Positions 23,404 to 31,290 of a stretch of 36,528 nucleotides of DNA are shown one piece after another. The first letter of the stretch is position 1; every line of letters starts with the position of its first letter. The DNA comes from Candidatus Nezhaarchaeota archaeon WYZ-LMO8. GTDB taxonomy: Archaea > Thermoproteota > Methanomethylicia > Nezhaarchaeales > WYZ-LMO8. The position numbers and the translations under genes are program-made. The DNA is taken from positions 1 through 36,528 of the forward strand of contig QNVF01000010.1 in the NCBI GenBank assembly GCA_004347965.1. Direction: 5' to 3'. The notes below the pieces were generated by a model that saw only the letters and a program-made list of their open reading frames with translations, had not been told where the DNA came from and made no database searches.

Positions 23404-24714
23404 CTACCGATTAGTGCTTCCTTTAAGGAGTGCTATTATCTCTTGTAAGCTTAGTAAACGCTCTTCTCGACTGTTCATGTCCTTCAACCTGTAGACGCTG
23501 CTTCTTACCTCTTGAGGGCCTACTATGATTACGTAGGGTATTCCCTTTGCATCTGCGTACTTCAATTGTCTCTCAAGCTTCCTACCCATAACGTCAACCT
23601 CAACTTTGATACCTTCGCTCCTTAGTTTTTCGGCTATGATTACAGTCTCCTTCTTGACTAATGGGTTCGTGTATGTGACGAATGCTTGAGTTGATGTCCT
23701 TGCCTTTGGTAGCATGTCTGCTTCGCTCAGCACTTCCACTAACCTGTCTATGCCTAAAGATATGCCAGTAGCTGGAGTAGGGGGACCTCCAAGTAGTTCT
23801 ATGAGGTTGTCGTATCTACCTCCTCCAGCTACGCTGCCCACGTTTATTGTTGTCTCAGCCGATATCTCGAATATGGGCCCCGTATAGTAGTCTAAGCCCC
23901 TCGCTAAGCTTAAGTCTACGATCACGTACTGAGAGTAATCATAGAATTCTAAGTTATGAACTATCTCGATTAGCTCATTGAGCCCTTCTTTACCTCTCTC
24001 CGTCAACACATCGCTTAGATCCTTCTCTATGAGGTCCACGCTCCCCTGCTTTGACACTTGATCCATTATCATTGATATCTGGCGATCAGTTAAACTCAGC
24101 TTCCTCAATTCTTGCTTCACGCCTTCCAGTCCTATCTTATCCAGCTTGTCTATAGCTCTAAAGACGCTCAGCGATAGCTCCTTGTCGACGCTAGCAGACT
24201 CAGCTACTGATTCAAGAATCTTTCTGTTATTCAACCTCACCCTAAAGTTCTTCATACCCAGATTCTTCAGACACGAGATAGCAACTGCTATGACCTCGGC
24301 ATCTGCATCCATCTTGGCACTGCCAACTATGTCGACATCAGCTTGCCAGAATTCCCTAAACCTTCCACTCTGAGGTTCCTCATACCTCCAAACTCTGGAT
24401 ATGCAGTACCTCTTGAATGGTTTTGGAAGGTCAGGATGGCTTGCGACAACCCTAGCTAAGGGGACAGTTAAATCAAACCTTAAGCCTAGCTCTCGCCCCA
24501 CCTTATCCTTGAAAGCATAAATCTGCTCCTTCACTTCAGGGCCACACTTAGCGGTGAGTACATCTAGGAACTCGAAAGCTGGAGTCTCCATCTCATCAAA
24601 GCCATATAGCTCAAACGTGGACCTAATGGTTTCTATCACAAAACGTCTCTTAATCATGTCCCAAGGTAGGAAGTCTCTAGTGCCTCTAGGTCTCCTTAAG
24701 CTCGATTTATCCAA
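23404..24714 (-). CDS. hisS: Histidyl-tRNA synthetase
   Basis: This class II synthetase has 436 residues. Motif patterns are present: GTRDFLPWD at the start, motif 2 RVWRYEEPQSGRFREFWQADVDI (given here as its key parts RVWRYEEPQ and FREFWQ, about 107-125), the histidine loops GLDYYTG and GGRYDNL (near 272 and 297), and motif 3 GISLGIDRL (about 317-325). The C-terminal 95 residues are the anticodon-binding domain. The TTG start at 24714 is 16 nt after the EndA-like stop codon and has AGGAGGG about 10 nt before it. EndA and HisRS therefore share a transcript. Confidence 0.96.
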   Translation of the reverse strand: MDKSSLRRPRGTRDFLPWDMIKRRFVIETIRSTFELYGFDEMETPAFEFLDVLTAKCGPEVKEQIYAFKDKVGRELGLRFDLTVPLARVVASHPDLPKPFKRYCISRVWRYEEPQSGRFREFWQADVDIVGSAKMDADAEVIAVAISCLKNLGMKNFRVRLNNRKILESVAESASVDKELSLSVFRAIDKLDKIGLEGVKQELRKLSLTDRQISMIMDQVSKQGSVDLIEKDLSDVLTERGKEGLNELIEIVHNLEFYDYSQYVIVDLSLARGLDYYTGPIFEISAETTINVGSVAGGGRYDNLIELLGGPPTPATGISLGIDRLVEVLSEADMLPKARTSTQAFVTYTNPLVKKETVIIAEKLRSEGIKVEVDVMGRKLERQLKYADAKGIPYVIIVGPQEVRSSVYRLKDMNSREERLLSLQEIIALLKGSTNR

Positions 24715-24729
24715 GACCTACTAGCCCTC

Positions 24730-25266
24730 CTATAGATCCGAGAGGGTTATGGAATAGTAGCATACCTCTCCTTGTGAATCTATGATGGCTATTATAAGCT
24801 CTTTTCTCAAGTTTCTTGCTTCACGAGCTTTATCTATTATCGTTCTGAGATCGATGAGCTGCCCCTCCACAACTCCAAATACAAGGTATTTAGCTCCCTC
24901 TCGCCCAAGCTCAGCTCCTCTCCTGTAGAGTCTAAACTCTACTTGATCCTTAGAGAAGCCAGGCTTAACGGTGTAACCTCTTCTCTTAAGATCAGAGTAC
25001 ACTAAGTACTTTAGCCAAAACTTGGGGTCCATGCTTATCATTAAACCTGAAAATTCTGGATAGCTGAGGGGTCTTTTCCCAACTTCAACTTTGAGGAAGC
25101 CTCGTTCAAGTAGGTAGGCTGCCTCTATAGGGTCTAAGACTATATCACCCTTATCGTCCACCTCACCATAGTATCCAAGCTGCCTAAGAGCGACAGCATC
25201 GTCGCCCTTAACTACAACGGAGCGATTTACTATTTCACCTTTGATTTGCGCTTTTATGGCTATCAA
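24730..25266 (-). CDS. tRNA-splicing endonuclease family protein, probably a non-catalytic subunit
   Basis: The 178-residue protein has the EndA layout: an N-terminal alpha/beta domain and a C-terminal nuclease fold with KYLVYSDLKRRGYTVKPGF (about 86-104). In the Methanocaldococcus enzyme the catalytic triad is Tyr115, His125 and Lys156. Here Tyr114 (FRLYRRG) and Lys155 (NLRKEL) are present, but the His position is Gly124 (EGAKYLV). Loss of the His suggests the structural subunit of a heteromeric crenarchaeal-type enzyme, with a catalytic partner elsewhere. The start is a TTG with no good Shine-Dalgarno sequence and is uncertain. Two intron-containing tRNAs lie 4 kb away. Confidence 0.85.
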   Translation of the reverse strand: MIAIKAQIKGEIVNRSVVVKGDDAVALRQLGYYGEVDDKGDIVLDPIEAAYLLERGFLKVEVGKRPLSYPEFSGLMISMDPKFWLKYLVYSDLKRRGYTVKPGFSKDQVEFRLYRRGAELGREGAKYLVFGVVEGQLIDLRTIIDKAREARNLRKELIIAIIDSQGEVCYYSITLSDL

Positions 25267-25298
25267 GGAGAATCGACATTAAAGGTTTCGAGAAAACG

Positions 25299-25308
25299 TT
25301 ATTTAAAT
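25299..25308 (+). promoter_or_regulatory. TATA box of the hydrogenase-maturation-type protease gene
   Basis: TTATTTAAAT is centred about 26 nt before the TTG start at 25329, so that message is probably leaderless. Confidence 0.5.
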
Positions 25309-25328
25309 CTAACCAAAGTAGAACCTTT

Positions 25329-25877
25329 TTGAGCTGTGTGTGGAGGAAGATATCGAAAGCAATAGGTGATGAGCTGACAAAGGAGACCAAAAAACCTTCA
25401 GTAGTCATTCTCTGTATAGGTAACGAGGAGAGAGGCGATGACGCTTTTGGCCCTCACGTGGCTAAGAATATTAAGAGACTGAAGAAGAAAGGGTTAGTTG
25501 AAATCATCGATTGCGGTACAGTACCAGAAAACTACACCGACGTGATTAGGAGGATTAAACCAACTCACGTGATAATAGTTGATGCCGTTGACTTCAAAGG
25601 TTCTCCTGGAGACATAATCTTGTCATTTGAACCTACGATTAGTGAAGTAAGCATTTCAACTCATAAGCCTTCACTAACGCTCTTGACCAAGTTCATTCAG
25701 AGCACTATAGGATCAAAAATCATTTTGCTGGGTGTACAACCAAAGAGTATTGAGTGGGGTTTAAGCATGTCAGATGAAGTCGTTGCAGCAAGCAATGTAG
25801 TAATAAAAGCTCTTAAAAGCGTCATTAGGAGAGTAAGAAGGACAGTTATCGAGCAGAGTCAAGCTGTAAGTCCTTAA
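25329..25877 (+). CDS. Hydrogenase maturation protease family (HycI/HybD-like, M52)
   Basis: The 182-residue protein fits peptidase family M52, which trims the C-terminus of the NiFe hydrogenase large subunit after nickel insertion. Visible features are CIGNEERGDDAFG (about 29-41) and the nickel-sensing residues Asp38, Asp85 (IIVDAVDF) and His112 (STHKPSL), all in expected places. The TTG start at 25329 fits a leaderless message. No hydrogenase genes are in the window, so the client is unknown. The last 32 nt overlap the convergent nicotinate phosphoribosyltransferase gene. The first 20 residues are a charged extension. Confidence 0.88.
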   Translation: MSCVWRKISKAIGDELTKETKKPSVVILCIGNEERGDDAFGPHVAKNIKRLKKKGLVEIIDCGTVPENYTDVIRRIKPTHVIIVDAVDFKGSPGDIILSFEPTISEVSISTHKPSLTLLTKFIQSTIGSKIILLGVQPKSIEWGLSMSDEVVAASNVVIKALKSVIRRVRRTVIEQSQAVSP

Positions 25878-27036
25878 GCAGCTTTAATTGTTTCAAGACG
25901 TACTCCCTTACCTCTCGAGGAGACTTCTCTTCATACACTACCTTCCCTTTTAGCACTATTGGCTTGAGCATCGACTCTACCTTAGAATTACACTTAGGGC
26001 ATCTATCCATTTCCCTTCCGTATAACGTAACGTAGTCCTCAAAGCAATTCCAACATCTGTACAGATTCTTCTTTCCAGGCCACTTACCCTTCTTCGATCT
26101 AGGCTCGCCTTCGACTTCAACTATGTCCATTGAGAGATCTATTGATAAAGGGAAAGCTATTGCAGTACCAACTCCAAAACCATCAGCTACATCTTTGAGC
26201 TGCGCAATTACTTCCTCGTCTACTCCTCCACTGACTATTATCTTAACGTGATTGAAGCCCTTAGCATTAAGGGTCCAGCGAGTTTCCTCTACTATCTTCC
26301 TCATATCTCCTCTTCTTGAGCTTGGAGTGTCAAATCTCACGGCATAAAGCCTTGAGCCCAAAGCCTCTGCCGCCATTAAGGCCTCCACCCTCTCATCAAA
26401 CCATGTATCGCATAAAGCTATTCTAGGTACGTCCTCTGGCATGTGCTTATCGAAAGCTTTCCAAGCCTTTACTTGATCTCCAAACACAACTATGAGAGCA
26501 TGGGGCATGGTACCAAGAGGTTTAAGCCCTAATCTCTCAGCTCCACACACATCCGATATTCCATCGCAGCCTCCTATGAAAGCTGCTCTGTCAACCATTG
26601 GTGCTATGATTGGGTGAACAGATCTAGTACCAAAGAATAGCAGCGGCTTATCTCCTGCACACTTTTTGCATCTAGCTGCTCTAGTCGCTATGCTGGTTGA
26701 GTGTCTCAAGGTGCCGAGGATAACAGTCTCGTATTCGCAGAATGCTTCGTATGGACCCTCAATGTTCATAACTGGATGAACTGGTCTAAACAGGGTTCCC
26801 TCGGGAAGCGAATAGACGTCTACTTCCTTACCTTCTAGAATCTTAGCAACTTCTCCAACTCCAACCAAGATAGCCCAATTAAAGCCCTTTGGCATTGAGT
26901 AGGCATGTATTTCAGCTACAACCCTAATGTTCGATAATCCTTCCTTTCTTAGTATCTCCTTGGTCCTCATAAAGTACACGTCAGTTACTTTGCCTTGAAT
27001 AATTTCGTCGAATGATGCCATTAAGAAGTTGGTCAT
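25846..27036 (-). CDS. pncB: Nicotinate phosphoribosyltransferase, archaeal type
   Basis: This enzyme condenses nicotinate with PRPP, with ATP hydrolysis, in NAD salvage. The 396 residues include the N-terminal EIIQGKVTDVYFMRT pattern, the quinolinate/nicotinate PRTase barrel with FFGTRSVHP (about 134) and the GVDEEVIAQLKDVADGFGVGT segment (key parts GVDEE and FGVGT, about 272-290). A C-terminal zinc ribbon has CWNC and CPKC pairs (about 332-355). The ATG at 27036 is preferred. An inverted repeat (27048-27071) sits in the likely leader. It overlaps the M52 protease gene tail to tail by 32 nt. Confidence 0.93.
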   Translation of the reverse strand: MTNFLMASFDEIIQGKVTDVYFMRTKEILRKEGLSNIRVVAEIHAYSMPKGFNWAILVGVGEVAKILEGKEVDVYSLPEGTLFRPVHPVMNIEGPYEAFCEYETVILGTLRHSTSIATRAARCKKCAGDKPLLFFGTRSVHPIIAPMVDRAAFIGGCDGISDVCGAERLGLKPLGTMPHALIVVFGDQVKAWKAFDKHMPEDVPRIALCDTWFDERVEALMAAEALGSRLYAVRFDTPSSRRGDMRKIVEETRWTLNAKGFNHVKIIVSGGVDEEVIAQLKDVADGFGVGTAIAFPLSIDLSMDIVEVEGEPRSKKGKWPGKKNLYRCWNCFEDYVTLYGREMDRCPKCNSKVESMLKPIVLKGKVVYEEKSPREVREYVLKQLKLLKDLQLDSAR

Positions 27037-27047
27037 AAGGAGCCCTT

Positions 27048-27071
27048 CCAGGACCTGATGTAAGATCCTGG
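27048..27071. promoter_or_regulatory. Inverted repeat at the transcription start region of pncB
   Basis: CCAGGA (27048-27053) and TCCTGG (27066-27071) are perfect inverted copies separated by 12 nt. They lie just upstream of the pncB ATG and downstream of a minus-strand TATA-like TTTAATATAAC (about 27089-27099), so they overlap the predicted transcription start and leader. A repressor operator or a leader hairpin are both possible. Confidence 0.4.
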
Positions 27072-27150
27072 CAGTAATGGTAGTGTAGTTATATTAAAAA
27101 TTTTTCCCCAATAATTATCGAGTTTTATCTTAAGGATTAGGTGGAGAATT

Positions 27151-28455
27151 TTGAGATTAAGAGACCTCGTACTTCGCGAAGAGGATTTATTAACCATCGA
27201 GAGAGAGGTTTCACCTATTTTCGAAGCCCCTTTGATACTTAAGAGGAATGATGGAGGTCCAATAGTTCTATTTAAGAAGGTCGAGGGCTACGACATGTGG
27301 GCTGTGGGAAACGTTGTGGGATCAAGAAGGAGGTTGTTGAAGTGGCTTGGGATGGAGGATTATAGCAAAGCTTATGAGAAACTAATTAACGCCATAGAAA
27401 GCCCCATGAAGGCTCGTGAAGTCAGTGGATTTGCAGATTACTATGGCAAGCTTGAAGGAGGTTTAGATAAACTTCCAGTTTTCAAGTACTACGAAAAGGA
27501 TGCTGGCAGGTACATAACTAGCTCCGTTGTTGCTGCTGAGATCGACGGTATATGTAATGTCTCAATTCATAGGCTTCTGGTATTGGATAAGGATAAAGCG
27601 GCCATAAGGATCGTGCCCAGGCATCTCTATGCCCTATACATGAAGGCTAAGGAGAAAGGCATTGACCTACCAGTTGCCATAGTTGTGGGATGCCATCCAT
27701 TGATATTAATTGCTGCTGCATCATCTCCACCATTTGGAGTTAACGAGTTTTGGGTCGCCAATAAACTCCTCAATTGCGAAATGAAGGTGGTTGCGACGCC
27801 GAGGAATAACATCTTAGTTCCTACTGACGCCGAGATAGTGATGGAAGGTGTGATAAAGACGAACGAGTTAGTTGACGAGGGACCTTTTGCCGACGTAACT
27901 GGAACTTACGATGCAGTAAGGAAGCAACCAGTGCTGAACGTACATGCTATTTACGTGAAAAGTAATTCGTTGTACCAAGCAATATTGCCTGGTAGTTCTG
28001 AGCATAAACTCTTGATGGGCTTTCCTAAGGAAGTCGAATTGTGGATGGCTCTTAAAAGAGTCTTACCTGGCTTGCGCAGCATACGCTTAACTGAAGGTGG
28101 CTGTGGATGGCTTCACGCAGTCATAGCTGTAGACAAGATGACTGAGGGAGACGGTAAAACAGCAATAATGGCGGCCTTTGGAGCTCATCCAAGTCTTAAA
28201 CACGTAGTGGTTGTTGATGGCGACGTCGACGTTGACAATCCTAAAGATATTGAGTGGGCCATAGCAACTAGGTTTCAAGCCGATAGAGGGTTAATTATGA
28301 TAAGGGGTGCTAGAGGCTCAAGCCTAGATCCCTCTGCTGACCCAGAGACGCTACTAACATGTAAAGTTGGTGTGGACGCTACTAAGCCCCTAAAGATCAA
28401 TGCAGAGAGATTTGAGAGAGCTAGAATACCGGGGGAGACGAGTGAAGCTAAGTAA
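27151..28455 (+). CDS. UbiD-family decarboxylase, probable anhydromevalonate phosphate decarboxylase
   Basis: The 434-residue protein is a UbiD-type prenyl-FMN decarboxylase. Conserved parts are the metal and prFMN region near SVVAAEIDGICNVSIHR (about 130-147), RIVPRHLY (about 151), and DEGPFADVTGTYD (about 246-258), which holds catalytic acidic residues. In the archaeal mevalonate pathway such an enzyme decarboxylates trans-anhydromevalonate 5-phosphate to isopentenyl phosphate. Its partner aconitase-X subunits follow in overlapping frames, which makes this role much more likely than quinone or aromatic-acid decarboxylation. The TTG start has GGTGGAG 5 nt upstream. A UbiX-type prFMN synthase would be needed and is not in the window. 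Confidence 0.92.
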   Translation: MRLRDLVLREEDLLTIEREVSPIFEAPLILKRNDGGPIVLFKKVEGYDMWAVGNVVGSRRRLLKWLGMEDYSKAYEKLINAIESPMKAREVSGFADYYGKLEGGLDKLPVFKYYEKDAGRYITSSVVAAEIDGICNVSIHRLLVLDKDKAAIRIVPRHLYALYMKAKEKGIDLPVAIVVGCHPLILIAAASSPPFGVNEFWVANKLLNCEMKVVATPRNNILVPTDAEIVMEGVIKTNELVDEGPFADVTGTYDAVRKQPVLNVHAIYVKSNSLYQAILPGSSEHKLLMGFPKEVELWMALKRVLPGLRSIRLTEGGCGWLHAVIAVDKMTEGDGKTAIMAAFGAHPSLKHVVVVDGDVDVDNPKDIEWAIATRFQADRGLIMIRGARGSSLDPSADPETLLTCKVGVDATKPLKINAERFERARIPGETSEAK

Positions 28456-29623
28456 AATGGAGAAGCTCATGTTAAAAGGACGCTATGGAGAGGCTTGTAA
28501 GAGAGCCTTAGAGCTAGTAATTGCAATAGCAGAATCGTATGGCTATGGAGAGCTAGTAAGGATAAGGGGGGCTCACATATCAGGGATATCCTACAAAAAT
28601 ATAGGAGATAGCGGGCTTGAGTACATTAAGGATCTGGTAGAGGGTGGTGCTAAAGTTAGAGTTAAGACGACTACAAATCCTTGCGGCTTTGATCTTGATA
28701 AGCCATGGCTTTTTGATGTTGATGAAGGCTTTTTCAAGAAGCAGATGGAGATAATAAGGTTGCTCAAGGAGATGGGTGCTAAGCTTTCTCTTACCTGCAC
28801 GCCGTACTACGTCGATAACAGACCTCGAAGAGGAGATCATATTGCGTGGGCTGAGTCGTCAGCAGTTATATATGCTAATAGTGTTATTGGCGCTTATACT
28901 ACTAGGGAGAGTGGCCCCTCAGCGTTAGCTGCAGCCATCACTGGAAGATCTGCTCTAACTAGAGATCACACCGACGAAAGGAAGCCGAGTATTATGGTCA
29001 ATGTTCAAGCCAAAGTATTCGATTACTTAGACTGGAGCCTTTTGGGGTATGTCGTAGGCAAGCTTGCTCCCGATGAAAGGCCATTACTAAGAGTTAAGAG
29101 AGTGACATGTAGTAGCGATGAGCTTAAGTGCTTCTGTGCAGGTCTTGGAGCTTCAAGTACGACGTCTATCTTCTGGCTTACAACTAGTGACTATAATGTA
29201 GTACAAGGCGTTAAACGCATCAAAGTAACACATAGGGATTTGAGGAGGGCCAGAGATGAGTGGGCCTTAACGAGAAGACCTACCCTCGTATTCATAGGAT
29301 GTCCTCATTGCAGCCTTAGAGAAATTAAGGAAATAGCTAAAGAACTTAGGGGGAAGAGAGTTAAGGAGGACATTAAGCTCTTTATATCAACCTCAAGAAG
29401 CATTTACGCAATGGCCTCTGAGCTAGGCCTTGTTGAGGTTTTAGAGAGAGCTAGGGCCCACTTAATTAAGGACACATGCCTTATTGTCTCACCAATTAAA
29501 TTGTCGAAGAACGATGTGGTACTAACCGACTCTGCTAAGACGGCTTACTATGCTGAGACTATGACTAATGTTATGGTAGCTGTGGAGGGTAGGAGGAAAT
29601 GCCTAGAGGAGGCAACGAAGTAA
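28442..29623 (+). CDS. Aconitase X catalytic subunit, probable phosphomevalonate dehydratase large subunit
   Basis: This 393-residue protein belongs to the aconitase-X (DUF521) family. The start MKLSKMEKLMLKGRYGEA at the GTG at 28442 is the family N-terminus and has GGGGGAG 6 nt upstream; a longer frame from 28400 only adds residues inside the UbiD gene. Conserved parts include TCTPYYVDNRPRRGDHIAWAESSAV (key parts CTPYY and GDHIAWAESSA, about 120-140), ESGPSALAAAITG (about 160) and GCPHCS (about 285), with Cys for an iron-sulfur cluster. With the small subunit it would dehydrate mevalonate 5-phosphate. Proline-type aconitase X enzymes are the alternative, but the UbiD partner argues against them. 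Confidence 0.92.
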   Translation: MKLSKMEKLMLKGRYGEACKRALELVIAIAESYGYGELVRIRGAHISGISYKNIGDSGLEYIKDLVEGGAKVRVKTTTNPCGFDLDKPWLFDVDEGFFKKQMEIIRLLKEMGAKLSLTCTPYYVDNRPRRGDHIAWAESSAVIYANSVIGAYTTRESGPSALAAAITGRSALTRDHTDERKPSIMVNVQAKVFDYLDWSLLGYVVGKLAPDERPLLRVKRVTCSSDELKCFCAGLGASSTTSIFWLTTSDYNVVQGVKRIKVTHRDLRRARDEWALTRRPTLVFIGCPHCSLREIKEIAKELRGKRVKEDIKLFISTSRSIYAMASELGLVEVLERARAHLIKDTCLIVSPIKLSKNDVVLTDSAKTAYYAETMTNVMVAVEGRRKCLEEATK

Positions 29624-30024
29624 TATTTAGGGGTAAAGGATTGGTAAAGGGATATTTTCGTGGAGAAGCTCTGGTAACCAGTATGCCTATATCATTTCTA
29701 GGTGGAGTTGATCCTTTAACTGGAATGATCGTTGAAAGAGGGCATGAACTGAGGGGCAAAGTTCTAGCCGATAGAGTGTTAATCCTACCTCACGGCAAGG
29801 GTAGTACTGTTGGTTCCTACGTCATTTACTCCCTAGCAAAGAGGGGACTTGCGCCTCGAGCTATTGCAACCTTGAGGGCTGATGTAATGATCTTAACTGG
29901 ATGCGTGATAAGCGGAATACCCCTCTTAGATGGGATACCGATAGAAACATTAAGTGCGATTAGATCTGGTGACGTAGTGGAGATTGATGCTTCTCGCGGA
30001 ATACTAAGAAGAACTTCTAGGTAG
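29599..30024 (+). CDS. Aconitase X small subunit (DUF126), probable phosphomevalonate dehydratase small subunit
   Basis: The 141 residues match the DUF126 swivelling domain: an N-terminal GKGLVKGYFRGEALVT, then GGVDPLTGMI (about 35-44), the HxLxGK segment, and PHGKGSTVGSY (about 64-74), whose Ser is the likely catalytic or substrate-binding residue. It forms a heterodimer with the large subunit, whose gene it overlaps by 25 nt. The ATG has AGGAGG just upstream, inside the large-subunit gene. The 3' end overlaps the convergent HD-hydrolase gene by 21 nt. Confidence 0.93.
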   Translation: MPRGGNEVIFRGKGLVKGYFRGEALVTSMPISFLGGVDPLTGMIVERGHELRGKVLADRVLILPHGKGSTVGSYVIYSLAKRGLAPRAIATLRADVMILTGCVISGIPLLDGIPIETLSAIRSGDVVEIDASRGILRRTSR

Positions 30025-31290
30025 AAGTGATTGAATGACCTTTTCACTAGCCTTTGCTACCTCTCTCCTCATACTAGGGTGAGAATATACTCTTATTATG
30101 TTCACGTAGCCTCTAAGGCTCTCTACAAGCTTAGAAAATTCGGTTAGTCTCCTCTTGACTAAGACTCCCTCCCTATCCTCACAAACAGGAATATCCATGG
30201 GATCTGGTTGTGTTGGCGTGTAGGGTAACGATGGTATCATTGGAGTATCGACGACAACCATCCATTGATCTACCTTAGCCTCCTTCGCTATAGCCTCCTC
30301 AATCTCCTCCTTAAGCTTCTCGTTAATTATGCAGGAGCTTTCTGTCTTGTGGACGATGATCTCGTAGACGGATTTAAATAAATTCCTCCTCTCAAGCATA
30401 TCATGAAGGTCGCAAGATACCCTCATCTCTTTAGTTAGGTCTTCTCTCCTCTTAGACAGTCTTCTTAACTCTAGCTCTACGTAGCTATCATCCATGGATA
30501 GATAGTCATCTATACTGTCGAAGTTGAAGAGGCCTTCGCATTGATAGGCTATATTTACGGCTTTTCGAAGCATAATCCATGCAGCTCTCACAGTTTTATG
30601 GAAGTAGACAGCTTTGAACATCTCGTATCTCGATATCAACAGTGATTCAAGAGCATAAAGGCTGGCTGGAAGCTCTAAGGCTAGAGAAGCATCTACAAGT
30701 CTAAGTGACATTAATAGACGAATAGCATCCACTTTACCGTACTCTACACCTGTATAATATGAATCCCGCAGTAAGAAGTCAAGCTTATCTAAATCGAATG
30801 GTCCTGAAATCAGGATGCTTAATGGGGAGCTTAACCTGCCAACAGATAGTAGCGATACCCTATGGGGGCTATAGCCAAATTCCTCTATCTTGTCCTTAAT
30901 TTCGGTGTTCTCTATTATCTTCATGGTTAGGTCTTCGTGTGAGAGGGCCTTATGTCTTAAAACTGCTTCTTCAAAGAGGTGGGAGAAGGGGCCGTGACCA
31001 ACATCGTGTAGGAGAGCAGCTAACCTTAGCTCTTGGAGCTCATCAGTTAAGATTCCCAAGTCAAGAAGCTTATTGCTTGCTATTGAGGCCAAGTGGAAAA
31101 CACCTAGTGAATGACCAAATCTACTATGATACGCTCCAGGATACGTTAAGTATGCGTTACCAAGTTGCTTGATCCTATGCAATCTCTGCATGGGATACGT
31201 GTCCAACACATTCTTCTCCAACTCATTTACTATCACATAGCCATGGACTGGATCTCTTATTTCTCCCCAAACCTTAGGGCTTTTCATCAT
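30004..31290 (-). CDS. HD-domain phosphohydrolase, dNTPase-like
   Basis: The protein (428 residues) has the HD-superfamily arrangement of SAMHD1 and dNTP triphosphohydrolase relatives: EIRDPVHGY at the start (10-18), QLGNAYLTYPGAYHSRFGHS (key HSRFGHS at 55-61), the metal-binding HDVGHGPFSH (95-104) and a later GPFDLDKLDFLLRDS (Asp metal ligand, about 160). The C-terminal half is helical. It probably hydrolyses deoxynucleotides or another phosphorylated substrate. Its start overlaps the thymidylate kinase stop codon by one base, so the two genes are co-translated, which fits a role in dNTP balance. The exact substrate is not known. Confidence 0.88.
   Translation of the reverse strand: MMKSPKVWGEIRDPVHGYVIVNELEKNVLDTYPMQRLHRIKQLGNAYLTYPGAYHSRFGHSLGVFHLASIASNKLLDLGILTDELQELRLAALLHDVGHGPFSHLFEEAVLRHKALSHEDLTMKIIENTEIKDKIEEFGYSPHRVSLLSVGRLSSPLSILISGPFDLDKLDFLLRDSYYTGVEYGKVDAIRLLMSLRLVDASLALELPASLYALESLLISRYEMFKAVYFHKTVRAAWIMLRKAVNIAYQCEGLFNFDSIDDYLSMDDSYVELELRRLSKRREDLTKEMRVSCDLHDMLERRNLFKSVYEIIVHKTESSCIINEKLKEEIEEAIAKEAKVDQWMVVVDTPMIPSLPYTPTQPDPMDIPVCEDREGVLVKRRLTEFSKLVESLRGYVNIIRVYSHPSMRREVAKASEKVIQSLLPRSSS

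Noticed and set aside
28400-28441. Longer start for the aconitase-X large subunit
   Set aside because: The extra 14 residues lie inside the UbiD gene and precede the family's normal N-terminus; the GTG at 28442 has a good GGGGGAG site.
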